Notes under the pieces: generated by a model
The model's input: the letters and a program-made list of their open reading frames with translations, nothing else
What the model was told of the DNA's origin: nothing
The model's database searches: none
Program-made: the position numbers and the translations under genes
Shown here: positions 1-8,641 of the stretch, piece by piece
Numbering within the stretch: position 1 is the stretch's first letter
Layout of the letters: each line of letters opens with the position of its first letter
Assembly: GCA_022843385.1 (NCBI GenBank)
Contig: JALHNT010000010.1
Coordinates: forward strand, 1 to 64,000
Source: Anaerolineae bacterium
GTDB taxonomy: Bacteria > Chloroflexota > Anaerolineae > Aggregatilineales > Phototrophicaceae
Reading direction: 5' to 3'
DNA: 64,000 nt

Positions 1-77
1 CCTTTCGGATGAAAATGCTTGCTCAGCCAGACCACGCTTATCTCTTCGTCCAGTAGATCAATGATTGGAAAGTCCAT
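1..77 (-). CDS. Transposase N-terminus, cut by window edge (partial)
   Basis: Reading leftward from an ATG at 77, preceded by a GAGGG ribosome site, the frame encodes MDFPIIDLLDEE and then SVVWLSKHFHPKG before the window ends. This opening (short acidic 'P-I-x-D-L-x-D-E' segment, then an 'HP-x-G' turn that leads into a zinc ribbon) is typical of zinc-ribbon DDE transposases of the IS1595-like type, which are common in Chloroflexota. Only 25-26 residues are visible, so the family is inferred from recall of similar N-termini and cannot be proven here. The neighbouring gene is a housekeeping aminopeptidase, so the element would lie at an insertion point between unrelated genes. Confidence 0.45.
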   Translation of the reverse strand, partial: MDFPIIDLLDEEISVVWLSKHFHPK

Positions 78-208
78 GCCCTCAGTTTACTGCATTCCAC
101 TACTTTTACCCATGAGCCTAATCTTTTGTTCATGTAACGCAGTTGAGAAGCACAAAAGCGGATCGCCTGTGCAAATAATCCAAATGCGAGTTCAATTAAA
201 CAGGGGAT

Positions 209-238
209 GCTACCGCCAGCCGGAAAGCCAGCGGTAGC
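209..238 (-). terminator. Inverted repeat after the aminopeptidase gene, probable terminator
   Basis: Eight-base perfect arms (GCTACCGC / GCGGTAGC) enclose a 14-base loop whose ends can pair further. It begins 9 bases past the stop of the minus-strand aminopeptidase. No clear U-run follows, so termination is likely but not certain. Confidence 0.5.
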
Positions 239-246
239 GGATGAAG

Positions 247-1350
247 CTAAACGACAAATTCGCCGTTGCGGTAGAACAAGTCGCCATCGACATGAATAGC
301 GCTGTCGTTGCGCATGTCGCAGATCATGTCCCAATGCACCGCGCTGCGGTTCTTGCTGCCGGTTTCGGGATAGCCCATGCCAATCGCCAGGTGGACTGTG
401 CCGCCGATCTTCTCATCGAACAGGATGTTGCCAGTGAAGCGATTGATGCCGAAGTTGGTGCCGATCGCGAATTCGCCCAGAAAACGGGCACCGGCGTCGG
501 TGTTCAACTGCGCTTGCAGCAGATCATCATTCTGCTCCGCTTTGGCCGAGACCACCTTGCCACCCTCAAACTTCAGTTCAATGCCCGATACCGCCCGCCC
601 GGCCACGATGCTGGGATAATCAAACCGGATCCAGCCGTCGACCGATTCTTCCACCGGGCCGGTGAAGATTTCGCCGCTGGGCATGTTCTTGTGTCCATCG
701 CTGTTGATGAAGGTGCGCCCGTCAATCGAAAGGTGAAGGTCGGCATTTGGGCCTTGCAGATGAACCTGTTTCTTGCCTTTCAGCCAGTCCACCTTGTGTT
801 GCTGATGTGCCGAGAGCTTGCGCCACTCTGCCGCCGGGTCCTCTTTGTCCAGGAACATTGTGCCATATACGAACTGCTCATACTCTTCCAGGCTCATATT
901 CGCTTCCTGGGCGCTGGCTTCGGTCGGATACCACGTTCCCACCCACTCAAACGAGCCGTCAGCCGCGCGGTTCAGCCGAGTATCCAGCCAGCTTCGGCGG
1001 GCCGCCGCGATCTGTTGCATCCGTTTGGGATCAATGCTGGTCATGGCACGGGTATTCATGCTGGAGCCGATGCGGATGTAAATGTCGGCCTTCTCGTAGT
1101 ACAGCGTCATGCTGGGGTCGAGCCAGTTGATCTGGTCGTCGCTGGCGTCGCGGGCGAATTGACGTGTCATGGTTTCGTCGCTGATGAAAACCGAGGGGTT
1201 GCCGCCGTACTCCAGCACTTCCCGATAGACTTCCCGCAGTGCCGGCAGCGTGGCGACATCGCCCAGTATACCGACCCACATGCCTGGCTTAACCGCACAG
1301 GCATAATCCACCAGCACGTTTGCCAGCCGTTGCAGCCGAATATCGCTCAT
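247..1350 (-). CDS. M29-family metallo-aminopeptidase
   Basis: 367-residue cytoplasmic exopeptidase of the thermophilic aminopeptidase (AmpS/AmpT/PepS, M29) family, which removes N-terminal residues using a two-metal centre. The expected ligand segments are visible in the C-terminal half: the Glu of 'SGEIFTGPVEES', the Glu of 'LGEFAIGTN', the His and Tyr around 'HLAIGMGYPE', and 'VHWDMICD' with His and Asp. The start was moved to ATG 1350 (MSDIRLQRL), which has GGAGG 8 bases upstream; the longer frame overlaps the upstream gene. It begins one base after the YqhA stop (1352), so the two are translationally coupled. Length is slightly shorter than the roughly 410 residues usual for the family. 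The assignment is secure; the substrate preference is unknown. Confidence 0.9.
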   Translation of the reverse strand: MSDIRLQRLANVLVDYACAVKPGMWVGILGDVATLPALREVYREVLEYGGNPSVFISDETMTRQFARDASDDQINWLDPSMTLYYEKADIYIRIGSSMNTRAMTSIDPKRMQQIAAARRSWLDTRLNRAADGSFEWVGTWYPTEASAQEANMSLEEYEQFVYGTMFLDKEDPAAEWRKLSAHQQHKVDWLKGKKQVHLQGPNADLHLSIDGRTFINSDGHKNMPSGEIFTGPVEESVDGWIRFDYPSIVAGRAVSGIELKFEGGKVVSAKAEQNDDLLQAQLNTDAGARFLGEFAIGTNFGINRFTGNILFDEKIGGTVHLAIGMGYPETGSKNRSAVHWDMICDMRNDSAIHVDGDLFYRNGEFVV

Positions 1351-1351
1351 A

Positions 1352-1837
1352 TCAATGAACCTCCAGATGGGTAGGATCAGAAGGCGTATCTTCACGGGTG
1401 TGCCGCCGGTACAGGATCAGCGCCAGCGACACCAGCGTCAGAGCTGCGCCATAGAGCAGGGTGGCAAGCGGATCATTTCGTTCCAGAAAATATTTGAGGA
1501 ACGAGACGGCGGCGATCAGCACGACCATATTGCTCAGGATCGTCTTCAGCTCATCGAAGTTGTGTATGGTCAACCACCCCGGCAGCTCCAGGTCGCCGAT
1601 GAACAACTCGTACAGCACCACCGTGAAAATATACAGCACCGCCACTGTCAGGAATATATCCATCAACTGGACAAAGCTGACCAGCGTCGTCGCCGCGCTC
1701 TTGTAGTTGGTGAACACATTGATGACCACCAGTGCGGTCTCATAAACGCTCCAGATCAGGGCGATGCCAGTGGCGACGAATGACGCCACGACAATGACAT
1801 ACATGAGGTACTTGGCGTTTTCCAGCGCGCGTTTCAT
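1352..1837 (-). CDS. YqhA/UPF0114 family membrane protein
   Basis: 161 residues with four hydrophobic spans (about 10-32, 48-78, 100-116, 124-143). The central segment 'ELFIGDLELPGWLTI' followed by 'FDELKTILSNMVV' matches the conserved core of the YqhA/UPF0114 family, whose function is unestablished. The C-terminus is short, charged and cytoplasmic-looking. It is the first gene of a two-gene unit with the M29 peptidase, separated from it by one base. The upstream Tpx gene lies 30 bases away on the same strand, so all three may be co-transcribed. Confidence 0.8.
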   Translation of the reverse strand: MKRALENAKYLMYVIVVASFVATGIALIWSVYETALVVINVFTNYKSAATTLVSFVQLMDIFLTVAVLYIFTVVLYELFIGDLELPGWLTIHNFDELKTILSNMVVLIAAVSFLKYFLERNDPLATLLYGAALTLVSLALILYRRHTREDTPSDPTHLEVH

Positions 1838-1867
1838 AGCGCCTCCTCGGATTACATCAGGCGAAAG

Positions 1868-2380
1868 TTAGACCAGGCTGCGGGCTTTTTCCAGCACAGC
1901 ATCAAAATGAACTTCATCACCGATGACCGGCACATATTCGGCATATTGCACGACGTTGTTCTGGTCGAGGACAAAGGCCGCCCGCTGGGTGATACGCAGA
2001 TCAACCACATGGACGCCGTAAGCGCTGGCGAAGGACATGGTTTTGTGATCCGACAGCGTTTCGACCCGCTCGACGCCTTCTGCGCCACACCAGCGCGCTT
2101 GCGCGTAGGGCAGATCCGCGCTGACGGTGAGGATCACGATGTTATCGCCCAGATCAGCCGCTTCCTGATTGAAACGGTGGGTCTGTGCCGAGCAGACGCG
2201 GGTATCCAGCGATGGAACAATGCTGAGGATTTTGACTTTCCCCGCGTAATGGCTGAGTGATTTTGTTGACCAGTTGTTGGCGGTCAGTTGAAAATCCGGT
2301 GCAGTCATCCCGACTTGCAGCATCGCGCCTTCTACCGGGAATTCTCTCCCGACCAGCATCATTCCAGGACGGTTGTTCAT
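1868..2380 (-). CDS. tpx: Thiol peroxidase (atypical 2-Cys peroxiredoxin)
   Basis: 170-residue cytoplasmic peroxiredoxin that reduces hydrogen and alkyl peroxides using thioredoxin as electron donor. The peroxidatic site is PSLDTRVCSAQT with Cys63, preceded by the family Asp-Thr; the resolving Cys98 lies in 'ARWCGAEG'. The thioredoxin-fold core 'GMTAPDFQLT' opens at residue 24. A GGAG site lies 10 bases before ATG 2380. The N-terminus (MNNRPGMMLVGREFPVEG) resembles the beta-hairpin that distinguishes Tpx from BCP/AhpC. With katG at 32.4-34.6 kb it gives the cell two peroxide defences. Confidence 0.92.
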   Translation of the reverse strand: MNNRPGMMLVGREFPVEGAMLQVGMTAPDFQLTANNWSTKSLSHYAGKVKILSIVPSLDTRVCSAQTHRFNQEAADLGDNIVILTVSADLPYAQARWCGAEGVERVETLSDHKTMSFASAYGVHVVDLRITQRAAFVLDQNNVVQYAEYVPVIGDEVHFDAVLEKARSLV

Positions 2381-2491
2381 AGGGTGGTTTCTCCAAATCG
2401 GGTCTTGCTATCAACGCATGAATGTGGATTATAGCCATCTGCGCCCGCAGGCGGCGAAAGGCTTAGGTGCTATTAATCTGAAGGGACTTTC

Positions 2492-3139
2492 ATGAACCAA
2501 CTGCGCGTGTTGGCGGTTGTGATCGGCGCGGTGCTGGTGGTAGCGGTGTTCACTTTTCCTTTGTGGCGACCGTTCCTGAACACAGAGGTGGTCAGCCAGG
2601 GATTTCCCGGCCTGAATCCGGAAGAGCAGGCCTTGTTCATCCAGCTTCCGCCCGACCAACAAAGCGCCTATCGCGATCTGGTGGTCACGGCACAACCGGC
2701 TGCCATCGAATTGTTACAAGCTGCGCTCGCGCCAGATCGGGTGGTGCCAGAAAATGAACAGGCACTGCCCCCATTGACCGACCCGGCCATCATCGCCAGT
2801 GGCGTCTTTACTGCGATGGAGAACGATGCGCTGCGACTGGGGCAGGGGACTGTCACGGTCTACGAACTCCCGAATCGCAGCCAGTTTTTGCGATTCGAGG
2901 AATTTCGGGTGACCAATGGGCCACAGCTCCATGTGATTTTGACGCGCCTCGGCGAACCGCAGACGGCGGAAGATGTGGGCCAGGACTACATTGATCTGGG
3001 TGAGCTGAAGGGGAATGTAGGGAATCAGAATTACGAAGTACCGAATGGGGTCAACTTTCTCGAATATCGCGGCGTTGTCATTTTCGACCTGCGCTACAAC
3101 ATCGTTTTCACCACCGCCCGGCTGCAACTGCGGCGCTAG
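2492..3139 (+). CDS. Membrane-anchored DM13-domain protein
   Basis: 215 residues. A single N-terminal transmembrane helix (about 6-27) is followed by an extracytoplasmic region; residues about 108-213 form a DM13 domain ('GQGTVTVYELP', 'LRFEEFRVTNGPQLHVILT', 'YIDLGELKGNVGNQNYEVP'). DM13 domains are cytochrome-b561-related electron-transfer candidates and normally carry a nearly invariant Cys in the last strand ('VxIWCxxFxVxFG'). Here that strand reads 'VVIFDLRYNIVFTTARL', with Asp at the Cys position, so any redox role through that Cys is lost. The gene converges on the amidohydrolase gene, and the two stop codons overlap in CTAG. Confidence 0.8.
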   Translation: MNQLRVLAVVIGAVLVVAVFTFPLWRPFLNTEVVSQGFPGLNPEEQALFIQLPPDQQSAYRDLVVTAQPAAIELLQAALAPDRVVPENEQALPPLTDPAIIASGVFTAMENDALRLGQGTVTVYELPNRSQFLRFEEFRVTNGPQLHVILTRLGEPQTAEDVGQDYIDLGELKGNVGNQNYEVPNGVNFLEYRGVVIFDLRYNIVFTTARLQLRR

Positions 3140-4746
3140 ACTCCGCCGTAGCGCCACTCGCCGTTGACCATCGTGGCTTGTATTGGCATGTGTTGTAGAT
3201 CATGGGGCGACATCGCATACGGATCAGCGCCAGTGACGATCAGATCAGCCAGATAACCGGCTTTCAGTCGCCCTAACTGGTGTTCCCAACCGGCAGCGTA
3301 AGCCGCGCCGGTGGTGTACCCTTGCAGCGCTTCATCGACTGTCAGCCGCAGCTCTGGGTACCAGCCATCCGGCCCTGGTGAACTATCGGCCCGCTGACGG
3401 GTGACGGCAGCATAAATGCCTTTGAACGGTTCAAAGGACTCAACCGGAGAATCTGAACCAAACGCCGTCACCGCGCCCTGGTCGATTTGCAGCCGCGCGT
3501 TGTACGCCCACTGTGAGCGTTTGCCCCAGTAGCGATCCGATGCGACCATGTCGGAGGTGGCGTGGATCGGCTGCATCGAGGCGATCACCTGGAGCTGCGC
3601 CAGCCGATGCGCGTCATCGGGATGAATGACCTGCACATGCTCGATCCGATGTCGGCGTTGGCTTGGCGTTTCGCCCCGTGCCGCTTCTTCCGCCCTGACC
3701 TGCTCATAAACATCCAGCACATCACGCACCGCTCGATCGCCGATGGCATGAATTGTGGAAGGGAAACCGGCACGGCTGGCACGGCTCACCAGTTCCAGCA
3801 TCGCTTCCTTTTCGGTGACGATGATGCCGACATTGTGCGGTTCGCCCTCATAGGGTTCAACCATGCTGGCGGTGCGTGGGCCCAGGGCACCATCTGCGAA
3901 AATTTTGAGGCCGCCCAGCCGAATCCAGTCATCGCCAAATCCCCAGCGCAAGCCGGCATCCAGCACCGCGGGCAGCCATTCCTTGTTGAAGTTTTTCAGC
4001 ACGCGCAAGTGCAATTCACCGTGTTCACGCAGCAGTTGGAGGGCGCGTAAGCAGGAGGGCTGATCGAAATCATGGATGCCGGTCAGACCCCAGGCCAGCG
4101 CTTGCTGCTGCGCGATTTTCATCTGCTCTATCAGTTGTTCGCTGGTCAGGTCAGGAATCTGCCCCCCGACCAGGTTCATCGCATTTTCCAGCAGAATGCC
4201 GGTGGGCTGACCCGATGCATCGCGCACGATCTCGCCACCGTCCGGATCCGGTGTTGAACCGGTGATACCACACAGACGCAGCGCCGCTGAATTCACCCAG
4301 GCCGCATGGTGACTTTTGGCTTTGAGATAGACGGGATGATTGGCAGCCACTGAATCGAGATCGCTGGCGTTCGGGAAAACTGGCTCCGGCCAGGCGTCCT
4401 GGAACCAACCGTAACCAGTGATCCACTGTCCTGGGGGTGTTGTCGCTGCCCGCGCCGCCACTCGTTCCAATGCCACTTGTTTGCTGGGGACTTCAAAGAC
4501 ATTCACCTGGAGCAGCCCCCGGCTGGTGAGTTCCCAGTGGATATGAGCATCGGTCAGACCGGGCATGACCACTTGCTGATTCAGGTTCTCACGAAGGGTA
4601 TCGGGGTCGGCCAGTGCAAGCATATCGCTGTCACTACCCGTTGCCACGATGCGCCCGGATCGAATGGCGAGGGCGCTCAGGCGCGGTTGCGCTGCGTCCA
4701 GCGTGATGATGTTGCCGTTGTATAGAACTCGATCAATGCGTCGCAA
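3136..4746 (-). CDS. Amidohydrolase family 3 protein (YtcJ-like)
   Basis: 536-residue metal-dependent hydrolase. The N-terminal beta-sandwich ('VLYNGNIITLD...SGRIVATG') is followed by 'PGLTDAHIHWE' carrying the HxH metal pair (about residues 68-70). Later come 'GLKIFADGALGPRT', 'IHAIGDRAVRDV', 'RIEHVQVI' and 'FGSDSPVE', which supply the other ligands and the catalytic Asp. The last part returns to the sandwich ('GRLKAGYLADLIV'). Members of this family hydrolyse N-acyl or cyclic amides; the substrate cannot be predicted. TTG 4746 is taken as the start because GAGGTGG lies 6 bases upstream and protein similarity begins at RRIDRVLYNG. The gene overlaps the end of the PfkB gene by 14 bases and is the last gene of the long rpmH operon. 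Confidence 0.9.
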   Translation of the reverse strand: MRRIDRVLYNGNIITLDAAQPRLSALAIRSGRIVATGSDSDMLALADPDTLRENLNQQVVMPGLTDAHIHWELTSRGLLQVNVFEVPSKQVALERVAARAATTPPGQWITGYGWFQDAWPEPVFPNASDLDSVAANHPVYLKAKSHHAAWVNSAALRLCGITGSTPDPDGGEIVRDASGQPTGILLENAMNLVGGQIPDLTSEQLIEQMKIAQQQALAWGLTGIHDFDQPSCLRALQLLREHGELHLRVLKNFNKEWLPAVLDAGLRWGFGDDWIRLGGLKIFADGALGPRTASMVEPYEGEPHNVGIIVTEKEAMLELVSRASRAGFPSTIHAIGDRAVRDVLDVYEQVRAEEAARGETPSQRRHRIEHVQVIHPDDAHRLAQLQVIASMQPIHATSDMVASDRYWGKRSQWAYNARLQIDQGAVTAFGSDSPVESFEPFKGIYAAVTRQRADSSPGPDGWYPELRLTVDEALQGYTTGAAYAAGWEHQLGRLKAGYLADLIVTGADPYAMSPHDLQHMPIQATMVNGEWRYGGV

Positions 4747-5590
4747 GTCCGCCCACCTCTGCCAGTGCCTGCTCGACTTCACTTTGCGTCGGGGCGCTGT
4801 CCAGTCCCAGCCGGGTGACCGAGATGGCTGCCAGATAAGCCGCCACCTGTATGGCTGCCGCGAAGCTGCCATCCAGGACATGAAGCCCGCACAGCAGACT
4901 GGCCGCGAAAACATCACCCGCGCCGGTTGGATGCAACAATTCGACCTGGGGCGTCGAGTAGGGGATTGGCTCACCCTTGTGATAATAGGTGCCGCCGCGC
5001 TCCGCCCGCGTCACGAACAGATGGTCAACCACGCCGGCGAACTCGGCTTCGAGCTGCGGCGCTTCGGCGATGTCTTCTTCGCTGAACACCACAATATCGA
5101 TAGCCCGCAGGACATCAGCATCGAACCACGACTTGAATCGAACCCGTCCGTCCGCATCCCAGCGCCGCAACCACCCCTGAAGCGTCAGCATCACCAGCGC
5201 ATTGGGGAAGTGATGCGCAATCTGTGGATCAACCTCGTCGGTGAGTGGTGCTAGGTGAACCAACGGCACATCCTGCCAGTGTGGCGGGATGTCGCCCACG
5301 CCAATCGGTGCAGCCACGGCGCGTAGATACTGGATGCGTCCCGATGGCGTATAGATGTTTTCAAAGGTGCTGGTTGCGTCGGCATCCAGCACAATCAAAT
5401 CATCGGTGTAGGGTTTGAGACCATCCAGCAGCGGTTCATCGGGGGCGGCGCTGGTGAGTGTGCCAGAGCGCAGGCCGAAGGCGCGCACCACCCGCGCAGC
5501 ATACGACACCGTCCCACCCAGTATGCGACCCGTCGGAGTCAGGTCAGCCGTGGCATGTCCAATCAGCAGATAATCGAGGGGTTCAGGCAT
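4733..5590 (-). CDS. PfkB-family carbohydrate kinase
   Basis: 285-residue ribokinase-fold sugar or nucleoside kinase. The opening 'LLIGHATADLTPTGRILGGTVSYAA' is the PfkB substrate-binding glycine signature. The ATP/anion-hole motif is HPTGAGDVFAAS near residue 240, with the GAGD Asp as catalytic base; the usual 'DT' before it is replaced by 'HP'. The middle resembles other short (about 285-residue) PfkB proteins of unknown substrate. It starts 3 bases after the jag stop and overlaps the amidohydrolase start, so it is translated within the same operon. The substrate is not predictable. Confidence 0.88.
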   Translation of the reverse strand: MPEPLDYLLIGHATADLTPTGRILGGTVSYAARVVRAFGLRSGTLTSAAPDEPLLDGLKPYTDDLIVLDADATSTFENIYTPSGRIQYLRAVAAPIGVGDIPPHWQDVPLVHLAPLTDEVDPQIAHHFPNALVMLTLQGWLRRWDADGRVRFKSWFDADVLRAIDIVVFSEEDIAEAPQLEAEFAGVVDHLFVTRAERGGTYYHKGEPIPYSTPQVELLHPTGAGDVFAASLLCGLHVLDGSFAAAIQVAAYLAAISVTRLGLDSAPTQSEVEQALAEVGGLATH

Positions 5591-5593
5591 CGG

Positions 5594-6370
5594 TTACTGC
5601 TTTGGCACAATTGTGACTTTGCGGGCTGCGCCTTCGCCCACACTCTTAGTCTGTACATCTTCACGACTGCGCAGGGCCATATGTACGATGCGCCGCTCGT
5701 ACGGAGGCATCGGCTCCAGCGTCACCACGCGCTTGCTGCGAACCGCCTGATCGGCCATGCGAATCGCCAGATCGTGCAGCATCCGTGAACGCTTGGCCTT
5801 GTATCCCGCCGCATCCACCACAATGTTGGCGCGATGTTGCAGCTCACGGCTGGCGATCAACCGGGTGATATATTGCAGCGCGTTCAGGGTTTCGCCGCGT
5901 CGCCCAATCAGCATGTTCAGATTGGGACCGGTGATGTCGAGCAGCCAGGGATTGACCTCGGACTCCTTGTCAACCGTCGAACGGCGAACGATAATCTCGG
6001 CACGGCGTACACCCATGCGCTCCAGCAGCTCGGAAAGCACCACCTTTGAAACGCGCACATCTTCATCCAGCGCCGCGTCATCGGTGATCTCGATCATGTC
6101 TTCAAGCAGCGTCACGCCTTCATCCTCATGGATTTCGGCGAGTGATTCATCGACCGGGGCAGGACGAGCCGCCGGGGCTGCTGCGGCGCTGCGGAACATC
6201 TGAAGCCGAACCCGTGCCGGACGTGCCCCCAGCCCGAACATACCCCGACTGGGTTCTTCCAATACTTCGACGATAACATCGGTTGGCGACACGCCGCCTA
6301 ATTCAGCCAGCCCTTTGGCAATAGCCTCTTCGACGGTATCTCCACTGGTCTCAATTGATTGTGAACTCAT
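5594..6370 (-). CDS. jag: Jag/KhpB RNA-binding protein (SpoIIIJ-associated)
   Basis: 258 residues in three parts. A Jag_N domain covers about 1-55 ('TVEEAIAKGLAELG', 'EVLEEPSRGMFGLGARPA'). A KH-type domain covers about 120-190, with a 'LIGRRGETLNALQYITRL' GxxG-like loop. A C-terminal R3H domain contains 'LEPMPPYERRIVHMAL'. An acidic linker joins the first two. KhpB/Jag proteins bind RNA and influence cell division and envelope growth, and are nearly always encoded next to yidC, as here (54 bases downstream). The assignment is firm; the regulated RNAs are unknown. Confidence 0.93.
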   Translation of the reverse strand: MSSQSIETSGDTVEEAIAKGLAELGGVSPTDVIVEVLEEPSRGMFGLGARPARVRLQMFRSAAAAPAARPAPVDESLAEIHEDEGVTLLEDMIEITDDAALDEDVRVSKVVLSELLERMGVRRAEIIVRRSTVDKESEVNPWLLDITGPNLNMLIGRRGETLNALQYITRLIASRELQHRANIVVDAAGYKAKRSRMLHDLAIRMADQAVRSKRVVTLEPMPPYERRIVHMALRSREDVQTKSVGEGAARKVTIVPKQ

Positions 6371-6424
6371 CGATAAAACCTACCTGAAAAAACGGCAGCA
6401 GCCTGCGCTGCCACTCGAAAATCA

Positions 6425-7384
6425 TCATTTTGCCGGTTTCGCTTTGGGCGTTTTGGCTTTCGCCATGTCTGGCTCATTCTTTTCTGTCTTGAACCCGACA
6501 TCGTCATCCGAAGTGACCGAAACAATCCCTGCCTGTCGTTCAGCCTCGCGCTTCTGCTTGAGCGTCATCTTGCCGCTCGGTGCGCTGATCACCGGCGCAC
6601 TCGGCTGACCCGCCGGTGCTGGCGTGGGACTGCCAGAATTGGTGAAGGGGATCAGACTGCGCCAGGTGACGGTGCTGCTGCGACTGTACTGCACAATGCC
6701 CAGTATATTCGAGACGACGAAATAGATCGAAAGACCGACTGAGAATGACAGCGAGAACATGCCCATCATGATCGGCATGATCGTCGTCATCGATTGCGTC
6801 ATGGCTGCGGCCTGATTGGGCTTGCCATTCTCATCCGTCATCGGCATGGTCGGGGTCATCATCTTCGATTGAACATAAGATGTGATCAGCACCAGCACGG
6901 GCAGGATGAGGGCATAAATCGGATTGGCTTGGGGTGATTGCGTCAGGTCAATCCCTAGAAAGGTGTTATTCAACGGCACCAGGCTATCGAGGCCGGGTAC
7001 CAGAAAACGTCCAGAGAGATCAATGAGCTGAAGCGGGGTCGCAGCCAGCGCATGATTGATCGCCTGATACAGACCAATCCAGATCGGGAACTGAATCAAC
7101 AACGGCAGACAGCCACCAATGGGGTTGACGCCGTACTCGCGATACAGCCGCATCTGTTCCTGCGCCAGCTTCTCGCGGTCATTCTTGTACTTCTCCTGGA
7201 TCTTCTTCATCTCAGGCTGAAGTTCCTGCATCTTCTTGGACGACTTAACCTGCTGCGCTGTCAGCGGATAGGTCGCCAGGCGAATGATGATCGTGAACAG
7301 GATAATCGCGATCACGGGGCTGTTGAAGATCTGGTACAGCAGCGTGAGGACAGTGATGAACGGGTTAAGGATTATATCCCACAT
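6425..7384 (-). CDS. yidC: YidC/Oxa1 membrane protein insertase
   Basis: 319 residues, the short Gram-positive-type YidC without the large periplasmic domain. The first helix leads to 'FTIIIRLATYPLT', whose Arg35 is the conserved positive charge in the hydrophilic groove. The C1 coiled region ('KSSKKMQELQPEMKKIQEKYK') and 'GGCLPLLIQFPIWIGLYQAI' follow, then the remaining helices. The tail is basic and Lys-rich ('TPKAKPAK'), as in insertases that bind ribosomes. The first residues lack a lipobox, unlike Bacillus SpoIIIJ. It sits between the beta-propeller lipoprotein (23-base gap) and jag. Confidence 0.95.
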   Translation of the reverse strand: MWDIILNPFITVLTLLYQIFNSPVIAIILFTIIIRLATYPLTAQQVKSSKKMQELQPEMKKIQEKYKNDREKLAQEQMRLYREYGVNPIGGCLPLLIQFPIWIGLYQAINHALAATPLQLIDLSGRFLVPGLDSLVPLNNTFLGIDLTQSPQANPIYALILPVLVLITSYVQSKMMTPTMPMTDENGKPNQAAAMTQSMTTIMPIMMGMFSLSFSVGLSIYFVVSNILGIVQYSRSSTVTWRSLIPFTNSGSPTPAPAGQPSAPVISAPSGKMTLKQKREAERQAGIVSVTSDDDVGFKTEKNEPDMAKAKTPKAKPAK

Positions 7385-7407
7385 AGAAACTCGCTAACTC
7401 CTCAGCG

Positions 7408-8631
7408 CTATTGGAATGCGTAAGCAACTTCCCATTTGGAAGCTGCATTATCCAGGGCATAGGCCACCAGGATTTGATTATTGGCGGTGGTGCTGACAAC
7501 GATGATCGGCTCATCAATGTCAACGCTCTCGCTGGGTTCAATCAGCAGAATGTCCGAGAAGATCGAGGCTTGCAATTCGCGCACCATCGGGTTGCCTTCA
7601 TCGTCCTGGCGGATGCTGCCGTCGCGGGCATTGAGCCAGTACACCTTTTGGTCGCGCGAGGCCACGATGACCACACCCCCCACCACCAGGGGGGAAGGGC
7701 GGATGGCAGCGGTAGCGACTTTCTGCGTCCAGATTTCCCGCATCCCGTTCGAAATATCAATGGCGTAGACATTGCCAACCAGATCAGCCGTGTACAGCAC
7801 CTCGTCGACGATGGTCGGCGCACCCCACACCCAGTCCAGCGTATCGAAGCTGTTCAGGATTGTGCCATCTTCGGCGGAGATTTCATACACCTTGCGGGCG
7901 AAACTGCCGATATACAGCTTGCCATCATGCAGCGTGGGGGTGGCCGTCGCGGCACCGCCCAGATCGAGGCGCCAGATTTCCGCGCCAGTCTCCGCATTCA
8001 CGGCATACAGATTATGATCGAGCGAGGCGAAATACAGTGTATTCTCCACCAGAAGCGGTTTAGCCCACACGCCATGCTCGGTGGTGAATGTCCAGCGCCG
8101 GTCAAAGGTTTCCCGATCCAGCGCGATCACATCCTTGGCGCTCATGCTGACGTAGATTGTATCGTCCGAAAGCACCGGGTCGGTGACAACATGACCGGTC
8201 GATGTCGTGATCGGCACACCGGCGGCGTTGCCATCGACTGGCTGAACCAGTGTTGGGTTGACCTGAATCAGGTGCTGGTCATAGGATACCACCAGCATTT
8301 TTTCATCACTGATTTCCAGCGGCAGCGTGAAGAACTGTTTACCACCGGAGCGGAAGTCCCAGACGCGCAGATTGCCATTATTGTCCTGGCGCGTTTCGCA
8401 ATTGGTCGGATTCAGCAGCGGCATCCCGCGACCATTGGCCGGATTAACCACCACCACCCGATCCAGATAAGCCACAAGAATTCCGGTGCGGGTCGTTTCG
8501 CCGCACTGATCCTGTATCAGAGTGACCGCCGGCCAACTGGTGCCGAGCGGCGCTGGCCCGCAGGCCGCGACCAGTAAACCTGCCAACACCACCACGACTA
8601 CCAACAGACGCCGCGTGGAAAACTTCATCAT
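7408..8631 (-). CDS. PQQ-type beta-propeller lipoprotein inside the yidC operon
   Basis: About 407 residues. The signal peptide ends in a clear lipobox ('LLVAACGP'), so the mature protein should be lipid-anchored outside the membrane. It then carries repeated PQQ/WD-like blades, for example 'VIALDRETFDRRWTFTT', 'LYAVNAETGAEIWRLDL', 'VYEISAEDGTILNSFDT' and 'VYAIDISNGMREIWTQKV'. The fold resembles BamB, a scaffold of the outer-membrane assembly machine, yet nothing here suggests an outer membrane. The start is either of two adjacent ATGs (8631 or 8628); upstream codons are too far from the lipobox. It is placed between yidD and yidC, so a role in membrane-protein insertion or quality control is a reasonable inference, not shown. 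Confidence 0.85.
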   Translation of the reverse strand: MMKFSTRRLLVVVVVLAGLLVAACGPAPLGTSWPAVTLIQDQCGETTRTGILVAYLDRVVVVNPANGRGMPLLNPTNCETRQDNNGNLRVWDFRSGGKQFFTLPLEISDEKMLVVSYDQHLIQVNPTLVQPVDGNAAGVPITTSTGHVVTDPVLSDDTIYVSMSAKDVIALDRETFDRRWTFTTEHGVWAKPLLVENTLYFASLDHNLYAVNAETGAEIWRLDLGGAATATPTLHDGKLYIGSFARKVYEISAEDGTILNSFDTLDWVWGAPTIVDEVLYTADLVGNVYAIDISNGMREIWTQKVATAAIRPSPLVVGGVVIVASRDQKVYWLNARDGSIRQDDEGNPMVRELQASIFSDILLIEPSESVDIDEPIIVVSTTANNQILVAYALDNAASKWEVAYAFQ

Positions 8632-8641
8632 ATGCAACCCA

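Noticed and set aside
241-1374. Long plus-strand frame opposite the aminopeptidase gene
   Set aside because: Antisense shadow of a well-supported gene; composition (His, Val, Ala, Arg) is typical of mirrored high-GC coding DNA.
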